Of a DNA stretch of 64,000 bases, positions 44,314 to 51,841 are shown piece after piece (position 1 is the first letter of the stretch; every line of letters starts with the position of its first letter). Origin of the DNA: Bacteroidota bacterium (GTDB lineage: Bacteria > Bacteroidota > Bacteroidia > J057 > JADKCL01). The notes under the pieces are model-generated. The model ran no database searches, had not been told where the DNA came from, and worked only from the letters and a program-made list of their open reading frames with translations. The stretch covers positions 186,001 to 250,000 of the forward strand of contig JADKCL010000006.1 in assembly GCA_016718825.1 (NCBI GenBank), written 5' to 3'. The position numbers and the translations under genes are program-made.

Positions 44314-45674
44314 ATGTGCTCAGCCAGAGAATACATTTTGCTTGGTTTGTTGCTCACGGTCATTCCGTTGGCTGCGATGCTTTTGTCGTATCTCAATACC
44401 AAGTTTCTCCTGCGCAAAATCATGGGATTGCTGTTGGGGACCGTACCGGCCTACATCGCTGACCGTTACCTGTTTTCGAAGCAAAACCGCAATGCGATCA
44501 ACATCATTTCCTTCATTTCGGTGCTGGGAATCACGTATGTGACTTATGTGCTGATCGTCGTTTTGTCGATTTTCAACGGCTTCCAAGGCTATATTGAAAA
44601 CATGTACACCGCTTTTGACGCGGATGTGCGCGTGATGCCTGCGCGCGGGAAAACGATGGTGGAATCAGATTCCCTGTTCGCTGTGCTCAAGGCGATGCCT
44701 GAAATTGAGGCCGTTGCAGCGACGGTGCAAGACAAGGCGATGATGTCCTACTTCGACAAGCAATACATGGTCGAGGTCAAAGGAGTGAAGCAGGATTATT
44801 TGAAGGTGAATCGGCTCGATACCTTGGTCTATGAAGGTGATTTTGCCTTCGAAGGGGAGGATGGACGGCCGCAGGCGGTCTTGGGTGGCTCTGTTGCCTA
44901 TTTCATCAATGCCCGTATCAGCGACCGCTTGCATCCCATGAAACTCTGGGCGGTGGGCGATGCTTCCGATTTGGTCACCAATCCTGAACAGGCTGTCAGG
45001 AGCAAGGACATTTTCACCGCGGGCTATTTCAAGGTGCAAATGGAATACGATACCCGTTACATCCTGGTGATTTTGCCATGGTACAGGACCTGTTTGACCT
45101 CAAAGGGAAAGTTTCGACCTATGACATTGCCTTGAAGGACTTTGACGATGCCGAAGGTTTTGCCAAGGCCTTGCAAGCAAAGCTGGGCCCGAACTACAAA
45201 GTGCAAACTTGGTTTGACATGCACGACACGCTTTTCAAAGTGATGAAAAATGAGAAGCTCGTCGCCTACTTCATTCTGACCCTGATGCTGCTCATCGCGG
45301 CGGTCAACATCATCGGCGGGCTTTCCATGATCATCGTCGAAAAGACCCGTGACATTGCCATTTTGCGTTCGATGGGGGCGCAGAAGAAGACGATTCGGAG
45401 GTTGTTTATCGTGGAAGGCGTATTTGTCGGTGCCATTGGAGGCGTGGCCGGCATGCTTTGCGCTGGAATATTCACGTGGATGCAAACCTCCTTCGGCGTC
45501 GTCTGTCTCAATGGTGGCGAATCCTTTTCCGACATTCAATACTTCCCGATCGCAGCTTGGTGGGGTGACTATGCGCTGACGTCGTTGACGGTATTCGGTA
45601 TTTCTGTTTTGGCGGGCATCTTGCCCAGCATCAAAGCTGCGAATACGAATATCGTGGTGAGCTTGCGGAAGTGA
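44314..45674 (+). pseudogene. LolC/FtsX-family ABC permease, split by a frameshift near 45069
   Basis: Two adjacent frames together make one permease of about 450 residues. The first part (44314 to about 45069) has the LolC/E opening YIADRYLFSKQNRNAINIIS, the first membrane helix and a periplasmic domain up to EYDTRYILV. The second part continues in another frame as DFAMVQDLFDLKGKVSTY and holds the last three helices and the FtsX signature TRDIAILRSMGAQKKTIRRLF. Reading G45069 twice, or restoring one missing base there, joins them cleanly. Family members extract lipoproteins from the inner membrane. Either the gene is broken or the base is missing from the assembly. The start may be 44422 (MGLLLGTVPAYIADRYLF) instead of 44314. 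Confidence 0.85.
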
Positions 45675-45832
45675 GAGAGGTCCATGAAAAGAACTAAATG
45701 CGCGGTACGCCTGCATCTAGTGTAGACGAATTGCGAAACTGTATCCTGCTGGATGTTACAGCGAGGCTTTTTGGACTTTGGAATTAACCCAAAACCTCAC
45801 TCTTTCAGACATGCACTTGGTAGCAGCCACGT

Positions 45833-46384
45833 TCAGGGCACCTGTGTCTGTTCAACAATTTCCTCTCCGTCCACATAAACCCTCACCTTGCAATCCATAT
45901 CAGGCACATCGTCCACAGTAAAATAGTTCAATACATGGATTTCCGAATTTCCGGACTCCTCGACATCGGTTGACAAATAAATTTCCAATACACCGTCTGA
46001 ACTAGAATACCATGCCGATTCATCACAGCTTACTCCTTGATGGCCTATGATTTTGACCAAAGCCCCAACCAATAATTGCCTGGAAAAATCAATCTCGGGA
46101 AATGTGCAGTCGTGGCTACCGTTCCTAGAATACTGCTGAGAAAGACTTTCTTGAAAGGCTAAATATGAGGAATCACTCCTTATCACCATCATTATGTCCG
46201 CATCACCGTGGTTGAACCCCGTAATGCAGTCCCCGATCCTTACCTCCCTAGTTTCCAAGCGCTTGTCACAGGAAGCCAAACCAAGGGCTCCAATGAAAAT
46301 GATGAACAAAAGTGGGATATTTATTTTAACCTCGAAATTTTCGATACTACTTCCCAACCGAAAGCGCCATAAACTGCTATTCAT
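45833..46384 (-). CDS. Hypothetical lipoprotein
   Basis: A 183-residue protein with a hydrophobic segment (INIPLLFIIFIGALGLA) ending in lipobox LASC at Cys39, so the signal peptide has a long N-region or the true start is an unusual codon further in. The mature domain is acidic, contains four more cysteines and ends EEIVEQTQVP. I recognise no family. Its base composition is a little more AT-rich than neighbouring genes. Confidence 0.65.
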   Translation of the reverse strand: MNSSLWRFRLGSSIENFEVKINIPLLFIIFIGALGLASCDKRLETREVRIGDCITGFNHGDADIMMVIRSDSSYLAFQESLSQQYSRNGSHDCTFPEIDFSRQLLVGALVKIIGHQGVSCDESAWYSSSDGVLEIYLSTDVEESGNSEIHVLNYFTVDDVPDMDCKVRVYVDGEEIVEQTQVP

Positions 46385-46405
46385 CTTGGAGTTTTAGTTT
46401 TTTAC

Positions 46406-47038
46406 CTACCTCACCCGCACCGGCTTCAAAATCTCCTTGGACTTCATAATTCCGATGCCAGCAGCTTTCATCTCCGCGACGGCTTTTTTCACATCTCCAC
46501 GGTTCACATTCACGCCGCGGGACGCGTCTTCGATCAGAAAGGTCTCGAATCCCAGACTCAGGGCATCCAAAGCGGTGAATTTGACGCAGTAATCCGTGGC
46601 GAGTCCGCAAACAAAGACACTTGTGACGCCTTTTTCGTGGAGATAATCACCCATTCCTGTCGCTTTGCGGCGGCCATTGTCAAAAAATCCGCTGTAGCTG
46701 TCGATGCCGGGATCGGTGCCCTTCTGGAAAATTTTGTCCACGTTCCGGATGTCCAAATGCATGCTGAATTCAGCGCCGGGCGAATTTTGGACGCAGTGGA
46801 TGGGCCACAGCACTTGTTGCAGGCCATTCAAGTTGACGACATCGTAGGGCCGCAGGCCCGGATGGTTGGGTGCAAAACTGCCGTGGTCGGCTGGGTGCCA
46901 ATCTTGGGTCATCACCACAAGGTCAAACAAGGGTTGCAGCTGATTCACAATCGGAATGATCGCTTCACCGTCGGGCACTTCGAGGGCACCGTTTTGCAAA
47001 AAGTCATTTTGAATGTCCACCAAGATGATCGCTCTCAT
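46406..47038 (-). CDS. pncA: Nicotinamidase PncA
   Basis: Hydrolyses nicotinamide to nicotinate, the entry of the NAD salvage pathway. The 210-residue protein starts MRAIILVDIQNDFLQNGALE with the catalytic Asp in VDIQNDF. The lysine is in FQKGTDPGIDSYSGFFD and the nucleophilic Cys in VCGLATDYCVKFTALDA. Metal ligands are in TQDWHPADHGSF. It is the last gene of the minus-strand NAD cassette, 40 bp after the nrtR-like gene, and feeds pncB. Confidence 0.93.
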   Translation of the reverse strand: MRAIILVDIQNDFLQNGALEVPDGEAIIPIVNQLQPLFDLVVMTQDWHPADHGSFAPNHPGLRPYDVVNLNGLQQVLWPIHCVQNSPGAEFSMHLDIRNVDKIFQKGTDPGIDSYSGFFDNGRRKATGMGDYLHEKGVTSVFVCGLATDYCVKFTALDALSLGFETFLIEDASRGVNVNRGDVKKAVAEMKAAGIGIMKSKEILKPVRVR

Positions 47039-47078
47039 AATGCTGTGGTATTGATACGTGCGTGAAACATGAAGATAC

Positions 47079-47798
47079 TTAGATTTTGAATTGAAAACCA
47101 GTTCTTTCCAGTTCCCGGTAGCGGGATTCGTCAAAGCTGTAGAGTCGGGCCCCCCGGTGCGGCACACCGGAAACCGTTTCCTGCAATTCGGTCAAAATGC
47201 CCATAGACAGCATCTTCTTGCGGAAATTGCGACGGTCAAACTCCTCGCCCAAGATGGTCTCGTAGAGTTGTTGGAGCTGCGTGAAGGAGAATTTTTTTGG
47301 CAACAATTCGAAGCCGACCGGTTGATATTCGATTTTGGCTTGCAGGCGTTTGAAGGCCGTGTTGAGGATGTTTTCATGGTCGAATGCCAAGGGTGGGAGG
47401 GAAGTGACAGCAAACCACGCCGCGTCGCGTGCGTCGCTCGCGCCCACAGGCTGCGCGTACCTGTGCAGGTCAATGAGCGCGTACCATGCCACCGTGACCA
47501 CGCGTCCGCGCGGGTCGCGTGCGACACCGCCAAACGTGTAAAGCTGCTCGAGGTACATGTCGCTCAGTCCGGTTTCTTCCTCCAATTCGCGGCGGGCTGC
47601 CGCTTCCAATTCTTCGTCCATGTGAACAAATCCACCCGGCAAAGCCCATTGACCTTCAAAAGGCGGCTCATTGCGCTGAATCAACAGCACTTTGAGCGCC
47701 TGACCATCCCAGCCAAAAACCACAGCTGAGATCAGGAATTGAGCGAGGGGGATCCCGCCCGGAAGGGAAGAATGTCTATACCCCAAGTTGATCAGCAT
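47079..47798 (-). CDS. Nudix/winged-helix regulator, NrtR-like
   Basis: A 239-residue protein with an N-terminal Nudix domain and a C-terminal winged helix (about 160-239: FSFTQLQQLYETILGEEFDR, RRNFRKKMLSMGILTE, RLYSFDESRY). This is the architecture of NrtR, the ADP-ribose-responsive repressor of NAD genes. The Nudix box is complete (GFVHMDE, then RELEEETGL), so the protein could still hydrolyse ADP-ribose, unlike repressors with degenerate boxes. Its position between pncB-prs and pncA strongly supports NAD control. An AraR-type sugar regulator has the same fold and is the main alternative. Confidence 0.85.
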   Translation of the reverse strand: MLINLGYRHSSLPGGIPLAQFLISAVVFGWDGQALKVLLIQRNEPPFEGQWALPGGFVHMDEELEAAARRELEEETGLSDMYLEQLYTFGGVARDPRGRVVTVAWYALIDLHRYAQPVGASDARDAAWFAVTSLPPLAFDHENILNTAFKRLQAKIEYQPVGFELLPKKFSFTQLQQLYETILGEEFDRRNFRKKMLSMGILTELQETVSGVPHRGARLYSFDESRYRELERTGFQFKI

Positions 47799-47929
47799 CC
47801 GAGGGCGCTTTGTTGTAATAAGGGAGAGGAGATTTTGGGATTAATGTCTGATTCGCAGCCTCAAGCAGTATGGGAAATGTTTTGGTCAAGAATATCCATG
47901 AAAATCAATTCGAATGGTCGGTCAACGTT

Positions 47930-48856
47930 TCACCCCAAATGCTCCAAAATCCAAGTATTCAAAATCCCGGCGACAGACCTGACCTCCAAAAAACCATTTT
48001 CCAATTCGACGGCGTGTGGATGCGAATCGGTCACGATCACCTTCTGGAAAATACCGGCATCTTGAATGCGCTGCAATGAATTTTCAGGCAGAATGCCGTG
48101 GGTTGCAATTGCGGAGACGCTTTTGGCGCCTGAATCCAAATAGGCTTTGGCGGCGCTGATCAATGAACCACCCGTGCGGATCATGTCGTCGTAAATCACG
48201 ACATCGGCACCTTGCACGCGGGCGCTCATGGCCGTGAGTTCGGTGGTGCGGCCGTCGATGCGGCGTTTGAAGACGAATGCGCCTTCGACGCCCAAGTCAT
48301 TTGCCAGCGACTCCACCCATTTTGCACGGCCGGCATCCGTCGAACCCAGGACAAAATTTCCTTGAGCCAGACTGCGCACACCTTCCAAAATCACATCCTT
48401 GGCATACAAGTGAAAGGGAACGACGCTGCCTTCGAAGTAAAAACTCAGCCCTTCTGCATGCAAGTCCAGCAATACGATGCGGTTGCCCATGCCCGCCGGC
48501 GGAATGCTCGAGAGCAGCCGCGCACGGTTTTTGGCGGTTACCACTTCGCCTGTTTTGACCGCCCGCTCCATCGTGCTGTAGCCAAAATAAGGAATGATCA
48601 ACGTCAAACTCCGCGCCCCAAATTTTGCAAATGCGCAACTTAAATCGTAGAGTTCCAGCGTTGCAGCATCGGTTTGTGTGCCGCCGATCAGCACCACATC
48701 ACGTTCTGCAACATCGCTCATCACGCGTTGATAACGCTCGCCATCCGGAAAATGCTTCACATCAACTTGGCCGACCTCATAGGCATGCAAGGCAAGGATG
48801 CGCTTCAGCAAATACTGATAAGAGGTCGTGGCAAACAGAATCGGGGAGGTGCTCAT
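47930..48856 (-). CDS. prs: Divergent ribose-phosphate pyrophosphokinase (PRPP synthetase)
   Basis: Makes PRPP from ribose 5-phosphate and ATP. The 308-residue length is normal and motifs are in register but altered: HFPDGERYQRV for the ATP loop, LLDLHAEGLSFYFEG where canonical enzymes have DLHAxQIQGFF, GSTDAGRAKWVESLA for the flexible region, and IYDDMIRTGGSL for the PRPP loop (canonical DDMIDTGGT). It overlaps pncB by ATGA, so it is translationally coupled, which suggests a PRPP supply dedicated to nicotinate salvage rather than the housekeeping enzyme. Confidence 0.85.
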   Translation of the reverse strand: MSTSPILFATTSYQYLLKRILALHAYEVGQVDVKHFPDGERYQRVMSDVAERDVVLIGGTQTDAATLELYDLSCAFAKFGARSLTLIIPYFGYSTMERAVKTGEVVTAKNRARLLSSIPPAGMGNRIVLLDLHAEGLSFYFEGSVVPFHLYAKDVILEGVRSLAQGNFVLGSTDAGRAKWVESLANDLGVEGAFVFKRRIDGRTTELTAMSARVQGADVVIYDDMIRTGGSLISAAKAYLDSGAKSVSAIATHGILPENSLQRIQDAGIFQKVIVTDSHPHAVELENGFLEVRSVAGILNTWILEHLG

Positions 48857-50316
48857 TGGGCTTTGGCTTTTTGGATCAAATCCATCTTGAGAAGGTAAAG
48901 ATTTTCCTCCAAACCTACGGGAAATTCGGCGGGGGATTGCAATGCGGTGATATTTTGGGGGAATGCAGCGATTTGGTCAAGTGCGCGCTGCCGAATCTCA
49001 TGTATGGTGGGCAGTTGATAGACCAATTTTCCACCGTCAAAAATTTTCACCAGCAAGTCCTGCATATCATCGTGCGTGGGCATCTGTTCCGATTGCCCAG
49101 CATTGACCGGGTCCATTAGCAACGCCTCCAGGATCGGCTGCTCCTGATTGTAGAGCATATCCGCTACGGGATTCCCCTTTAACGTATAACGCCTCACTTG
49201 CAGCATCCCCGGATTGGAGACCTTGATGAGCATTTCGCTGAGTTTGACCTTGAAGTCCCAGTTTCCCTCGGCATCCTTGATCGCGCCCAATTTGTAAACG
49301 CCTCCAAGTGCCGGTTGGTCGTAGCTCGTTGCAAGCTTCGTTCCGACGCCCCAAATCCCGATTTGGGCACCTTTGGCTTTGAGTTCGACGATGGTTTTGT
49401 CGTCGAGGTCGTTGCTGGCAACGATTTTGGCGTCGGGGAATCCGGCTTCGTCAAGGATTTTGCGGGCTTTGATGCTCAAGTCGGCAAGGTCGCCGCTGTC
49501 GAGGCGCACGCCCGCCAATTCGTGGCCTTGGCTGCGGAGCCATTTGCCGACTTCGGCGGCCTTGGTCACGCCCTCGACGGTGTCGTAGGTATCGACGAGG
49601 AAGACGCAGTTGTTGGGCATCGCCTTGGCGTAGGCTTGGAAGGATTCCAATTCGGTATCGAATGACATCACCCAGGAGTGGGCGTGCGTACCGCGCACGG
49701 GAATCCCGAAAAGCTTGCCAGCCAATACGTTGGAGGTGGCGTGGCATCCTCCGACATACGCTGCGCGAGAGGCGGAGAGGCCGCCGTCAATGCCTTGCGC
49801 GCGCCGTAATCCGAATTCGAGTACGGAGTCGCCTTGGGCTGCTTTGCAGACACGGGAAGCTTTGGTGGCGATCAGCGTCTGGAAATTGACCACCGTGAGC
49901 AAGGCGGTTTCGAGCAATTGGCATTGGTAAAGTGGCCCTTGAATGCGCAGCAACGGCTCATGCGGGAAAACGATGGTGCCCTCTGGAATGGCTTCGACGG
50001 TGCATTCGAAGTTGGCCTTACCCAGAAAATCGAGGAATCCCTGCTCAAACAACGGTTTTCCATCGTTGCCTGTAAGCGTGGCAAGGTAGGCGAGGTCGTC
50101 TGAAGGAAAATGAAAGCCCTCCATCAATCCGATCGCCGACTCCAAACCAGCACAAATGGCATAACCACCTTTAAATGGATTGCTTCGGTAAAAAAGATGA
50201 AATACCGCCTCGCGTTCGGCCATGCCATTTTTCCAATAACCATAGGCCATGGTCAACTGATACAGGTCCGTGAGCAGGGACAAAGAAGGGCGGTAAAGCT
50301 GCGAAAGGGTATTCAT
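48853..50316 (-). CDS. pncB: Nicotinate phosphoribosyltransferase
   Basis: Converts nicotinate and PRPP to nicotinate mononucleotide with ATP. The 487-residue protein starts MNTLSQLYRPSLSLLTDLYQ, a family opening (LLTDLYQLTMAYGYW). Other landmarks are EFGLRRAQGIDGGLSASRAAYVGG (in two blocks), GTHAHSWVMSF with the catalytic histidine, FLVDTYDTVEGV, GVRLDSGDLADLS, SNDLDD and WGVGTKLATS. A 21-bp dyad lies 17 bp upstream of the ATG. Its stop overlaps the prs start. The length is that of the longer NAPRT type common in Bacteroidota. Confidence 0.94.
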   Translation of the reverse strand: MNTLSQLYRPSLSLLTDLYQLTMAYGYWKNGMAEREAVFHLFYRSNPFKGGYAICAGLESAIGLMEGFHFPSDDLAYLATLTGNDGKPLFEQGFLDFLGKANFECTVEAIPEGTIVFPHEPLLRIQGPLYQCQLLETALLTVVNFQTLIATKASRVCKAAQGDSVLEFGLRRAQGIDGGLSASRAAYVGGCHATSNVLAGKLFGIPVRGTHAHSWVMSFDTELESFQAYAKAMPNNCVFLVDTYDTVEGVTKAAEVGKWLRSQGHELAGVRLDSGDLADLSIKARKILDEAGFPDAKIVASNDLDDKTIVELKAKGAQIGIWGVGTKLATSYDQPALGGVYKLGAIKDAEGNWDFKVKLSEMLIKVSNPGMLQVRRYTLKGNPVADMLYNQEQPILEALLMDPVNAGQSEQMPTHDDMQDLLVKIFDGGKLVYQLPTIHEIRQRALDQIAAFPQNITALQSPAEFPVGLEENLYLLKMDLIQKAKAQ

Positions 50317-50332
50317 GTTCTTAGAATGAATC

Positions 50333-50353
50333 TTTGTGTAAATTTTACACAAA
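50333..50353. promoter_or_regulatory. Perfect 21-bp dyad upstream of pncB, candidate NrtR operator
   Basis: TTTGTGTAAA and TTTACACAAA are exact complements around a central T (50343), ending 17 bp before the pncB ATG. It is the only such long AT-rich operator-like dyad I saw near this cassette. The neighbouring NrtR-like gene makes it a likely repressor site; binding is inferred, not known. Confidence 0.7.
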
Positions 50354-50496
50354 TACGGAAGAATTCAAATTTGGATGCCGGAAATTGACGATTCTCTTGA
50401 GAAATCCAGCTGTCTGCAAAATACACAATCCTTCATCATTGACAATCAGGCTGCAATTCGAAATTGAATTCGTCCCTTGATTCGGTGCATTTTGCC

Positions 50497-50504
50497 TAAC
50501 TTCG
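50497..50504 (+). promoter_or_regulatory. -7-like promoter element of the nfu-lipB operon
   Basis: TAACTTCG, one change from TAnnTTTG and followed by CA, 6 nt before ATG 50511. Confidence 0.45.
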
Positions 50505-50510
50505 CAGCCG

Positions 50511-51140
50511 ATGACAAAGGTGATCAACATCCATCCCGTCAAGGTACCCAATCCATTGGCGATGAAATTTGAGGTCGACGACCTGCTCCTGACGCCAGGT
50601 GCTTATAGCTTTTGGAGCGCAGAAGAGGCTAAAAAGTCGCCATTGGCGGTGAAACTCTTCGGTTTGGACTATGTCGCCGGGGTTTTTATTGCCAAAAACT
50701 TCATTACGGTGACCAAAAAGGACGAAGAACCGATTTGGGACAGCGTTTTGATCGATGCCCGCATTTTGATCAAAAAGCACTTGGAGGACAGCGAACCGTT
50801 GTTTGACTTTGATGGAACCCAGGCACCGCCATTGCCCGAGAAGGAGGATTATCTCAGCGAAAAGATCCGCGAGACCATCGATCGGCAGATTCAGCCGGCA
50901 ACTTGGCAAGATGGCGGCGAGATCTACTTCGAATCCTTTGTCGATGGTGTAGTGAAAGTCAAACTTGCGGGTGCCTGCATGGGCTGTCCGTTCGCGCCAC
51001 GCACGCTCAAACATGGTGTGGAGGTATTGCTGAAGCGCCATTTCCCGGACGTTGTCTCGGTGACGAGTGACGATGTCGATTGGAGTGATACGCAGCAAGA
51101 GGAAACGCCACAGCAGGAAGAATCATCCCCACAGCCGTGA
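50511..51140 (+). CDS. NifU-family Fe-S scaffold/carrier protein (Nfu)
   Basis: A 209-residue iron-sulfur carrier. The N-terminal Nfu domain (about 1-95: INIHPVKVPNPLAMKFEVDD, GVFIAKNFITVTKKDEEPIW) is followed by the C-terminal NifU domain with the cluster ligands Cys156 and Cys159 in GACMGCPFAPRTLKHGVE. A disordered Gln/Glu tail (QQEETPQQEESSPQ) ends it. Its stop overlaps the lipB GTG (GTGA), so the genes are coupled. Nfu proteins mature lipoyl synthase, which explains the pairing with lipB. Confidence 0.9.
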   Translation: MTKVINIHPVKVPNPLAMKFEVDDLLLTPGAYSFWSAEEAKKSPLAVKLFGLDYVAGVFIAKNFITVTKKDEEPIWDSVLIDARILIKKHLEDSEPLFDFDGTQAPPLPEKEDYLSEKIRETIDRQIQPATWQDGGEIYFESFVDGVVKVKLAGACMGCPFAPRTLKHGVEVLLKRHFPDVVSVTSDDVDWSDTQQEETPQQEESSPQP

Positions 51141-51841
51141 AGAAGCCCACTGTAAAGTTTCTCGATTGGGGTTTGGTGCGCTATCAGGAAGCATGGGAGC
51201 GGCAAGACGTCTTGCTCACTGAAGGTGTGGTGATCAAAACCAACAACCGCAAATTTCCTGATCAGCCTACGCTCACTCCAAAAAATTACCTCGTTTTTTG
51301 CGAGCATCCGCATGTGTACACCCTCGGAAAAAGCGGGAGTTTGGACAATTTGCTGCTTTCCGAAGCGCAATTGGCGGAAAAGGGAATCGATTTCTTCAAA
51401 ATCAACCGTGGCGGGGACATCACCTACCATGGTCCCGGCCAAATTGTCGGCTATCCGATTTTTGATTTGGAGCAATTCCGGCCCGATATCCATGAGTATC
51501 TGCGCAAAATGGAGGAAAGCTGTATTCAAACCTTGGCAGAATACGGCATTGAATCAGGGCGAATTGACGGCCTGACAGGCGTTTGGCTCGATGTTGACGG
51601 CCCGAATCCCAGGAAAATCATGGCCATTGGCGTGCGCTGCAGCCGGTGGATCACAATGCATGGCTTCGCCTTCAATGTGAATACGGATTTGAGCCTATTC
51701 GACAACATCATTCCCTGCGGCATCGACGATAAAGGCGTCACCTCCATTGCCAAAGAATTGGGGCATGCCGTTGACATCGAGGAGGTTAAAGAGAAGATGA
51801 AGGCCCACATGGCCGACCTTTACGGATTCGAATGGGAATGA
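51137..51841 (+). CDS. lipB: Octanoyltransferase LipB
   Basis: Transfers octanoyl from acyl carrier protein to the lipoyl domains of 2-oxoacid dehydrogenases and the glycine cleavage H protein. The 234-residue protein has RGGDITYHGPGQIVGYPI (91-108), Lys160 in RKIMAIGVRCSRWITMHGFA and the nucleophile Cys194 in NIIPCGIDDKGVTS. The start is GTG, overlapping the nfu stop by 4 bp. The stop codon TGA abuts the stop of the convergent gene, the two forming TGATCA. lipA is not in the window. Confidence 0.94.
   Translation: MKKPTVKFLDWGLVRYQEAWERQDVLLTEGVVIKTNNRKFPDQPTLTPKNYLVFCEHPHVYTLGKSGSLDNLLLSEAQLAEKGIDFFKINRGGDITYHGPGQIVGYPIFDLEQFRPDIHEYLRKMEESCIQTLAEYGIESGRIDGLTGVWLDVDGPNPRKIMAIGVRCSRWITMHGFAFNVNTDLSLFDNIIPCGIDDKGVTSIAKELGHAVDIEEVKEKMKAHMADLYGFEWE

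Noticed and set aside
45060..45080. Programmed -1 frameshift in the permease gene
   Set aside because: No X-XXY-YYZ slippery heptamer or clear downstream stem; a missing base or true mutation is simpler.
47799..47930. Second NrtR operator before the nrtR-like gene
   Set aside because: Only a half-site-like TTACAACAAAG is present, with an extra base relative to the pncB dyad and no second arm.
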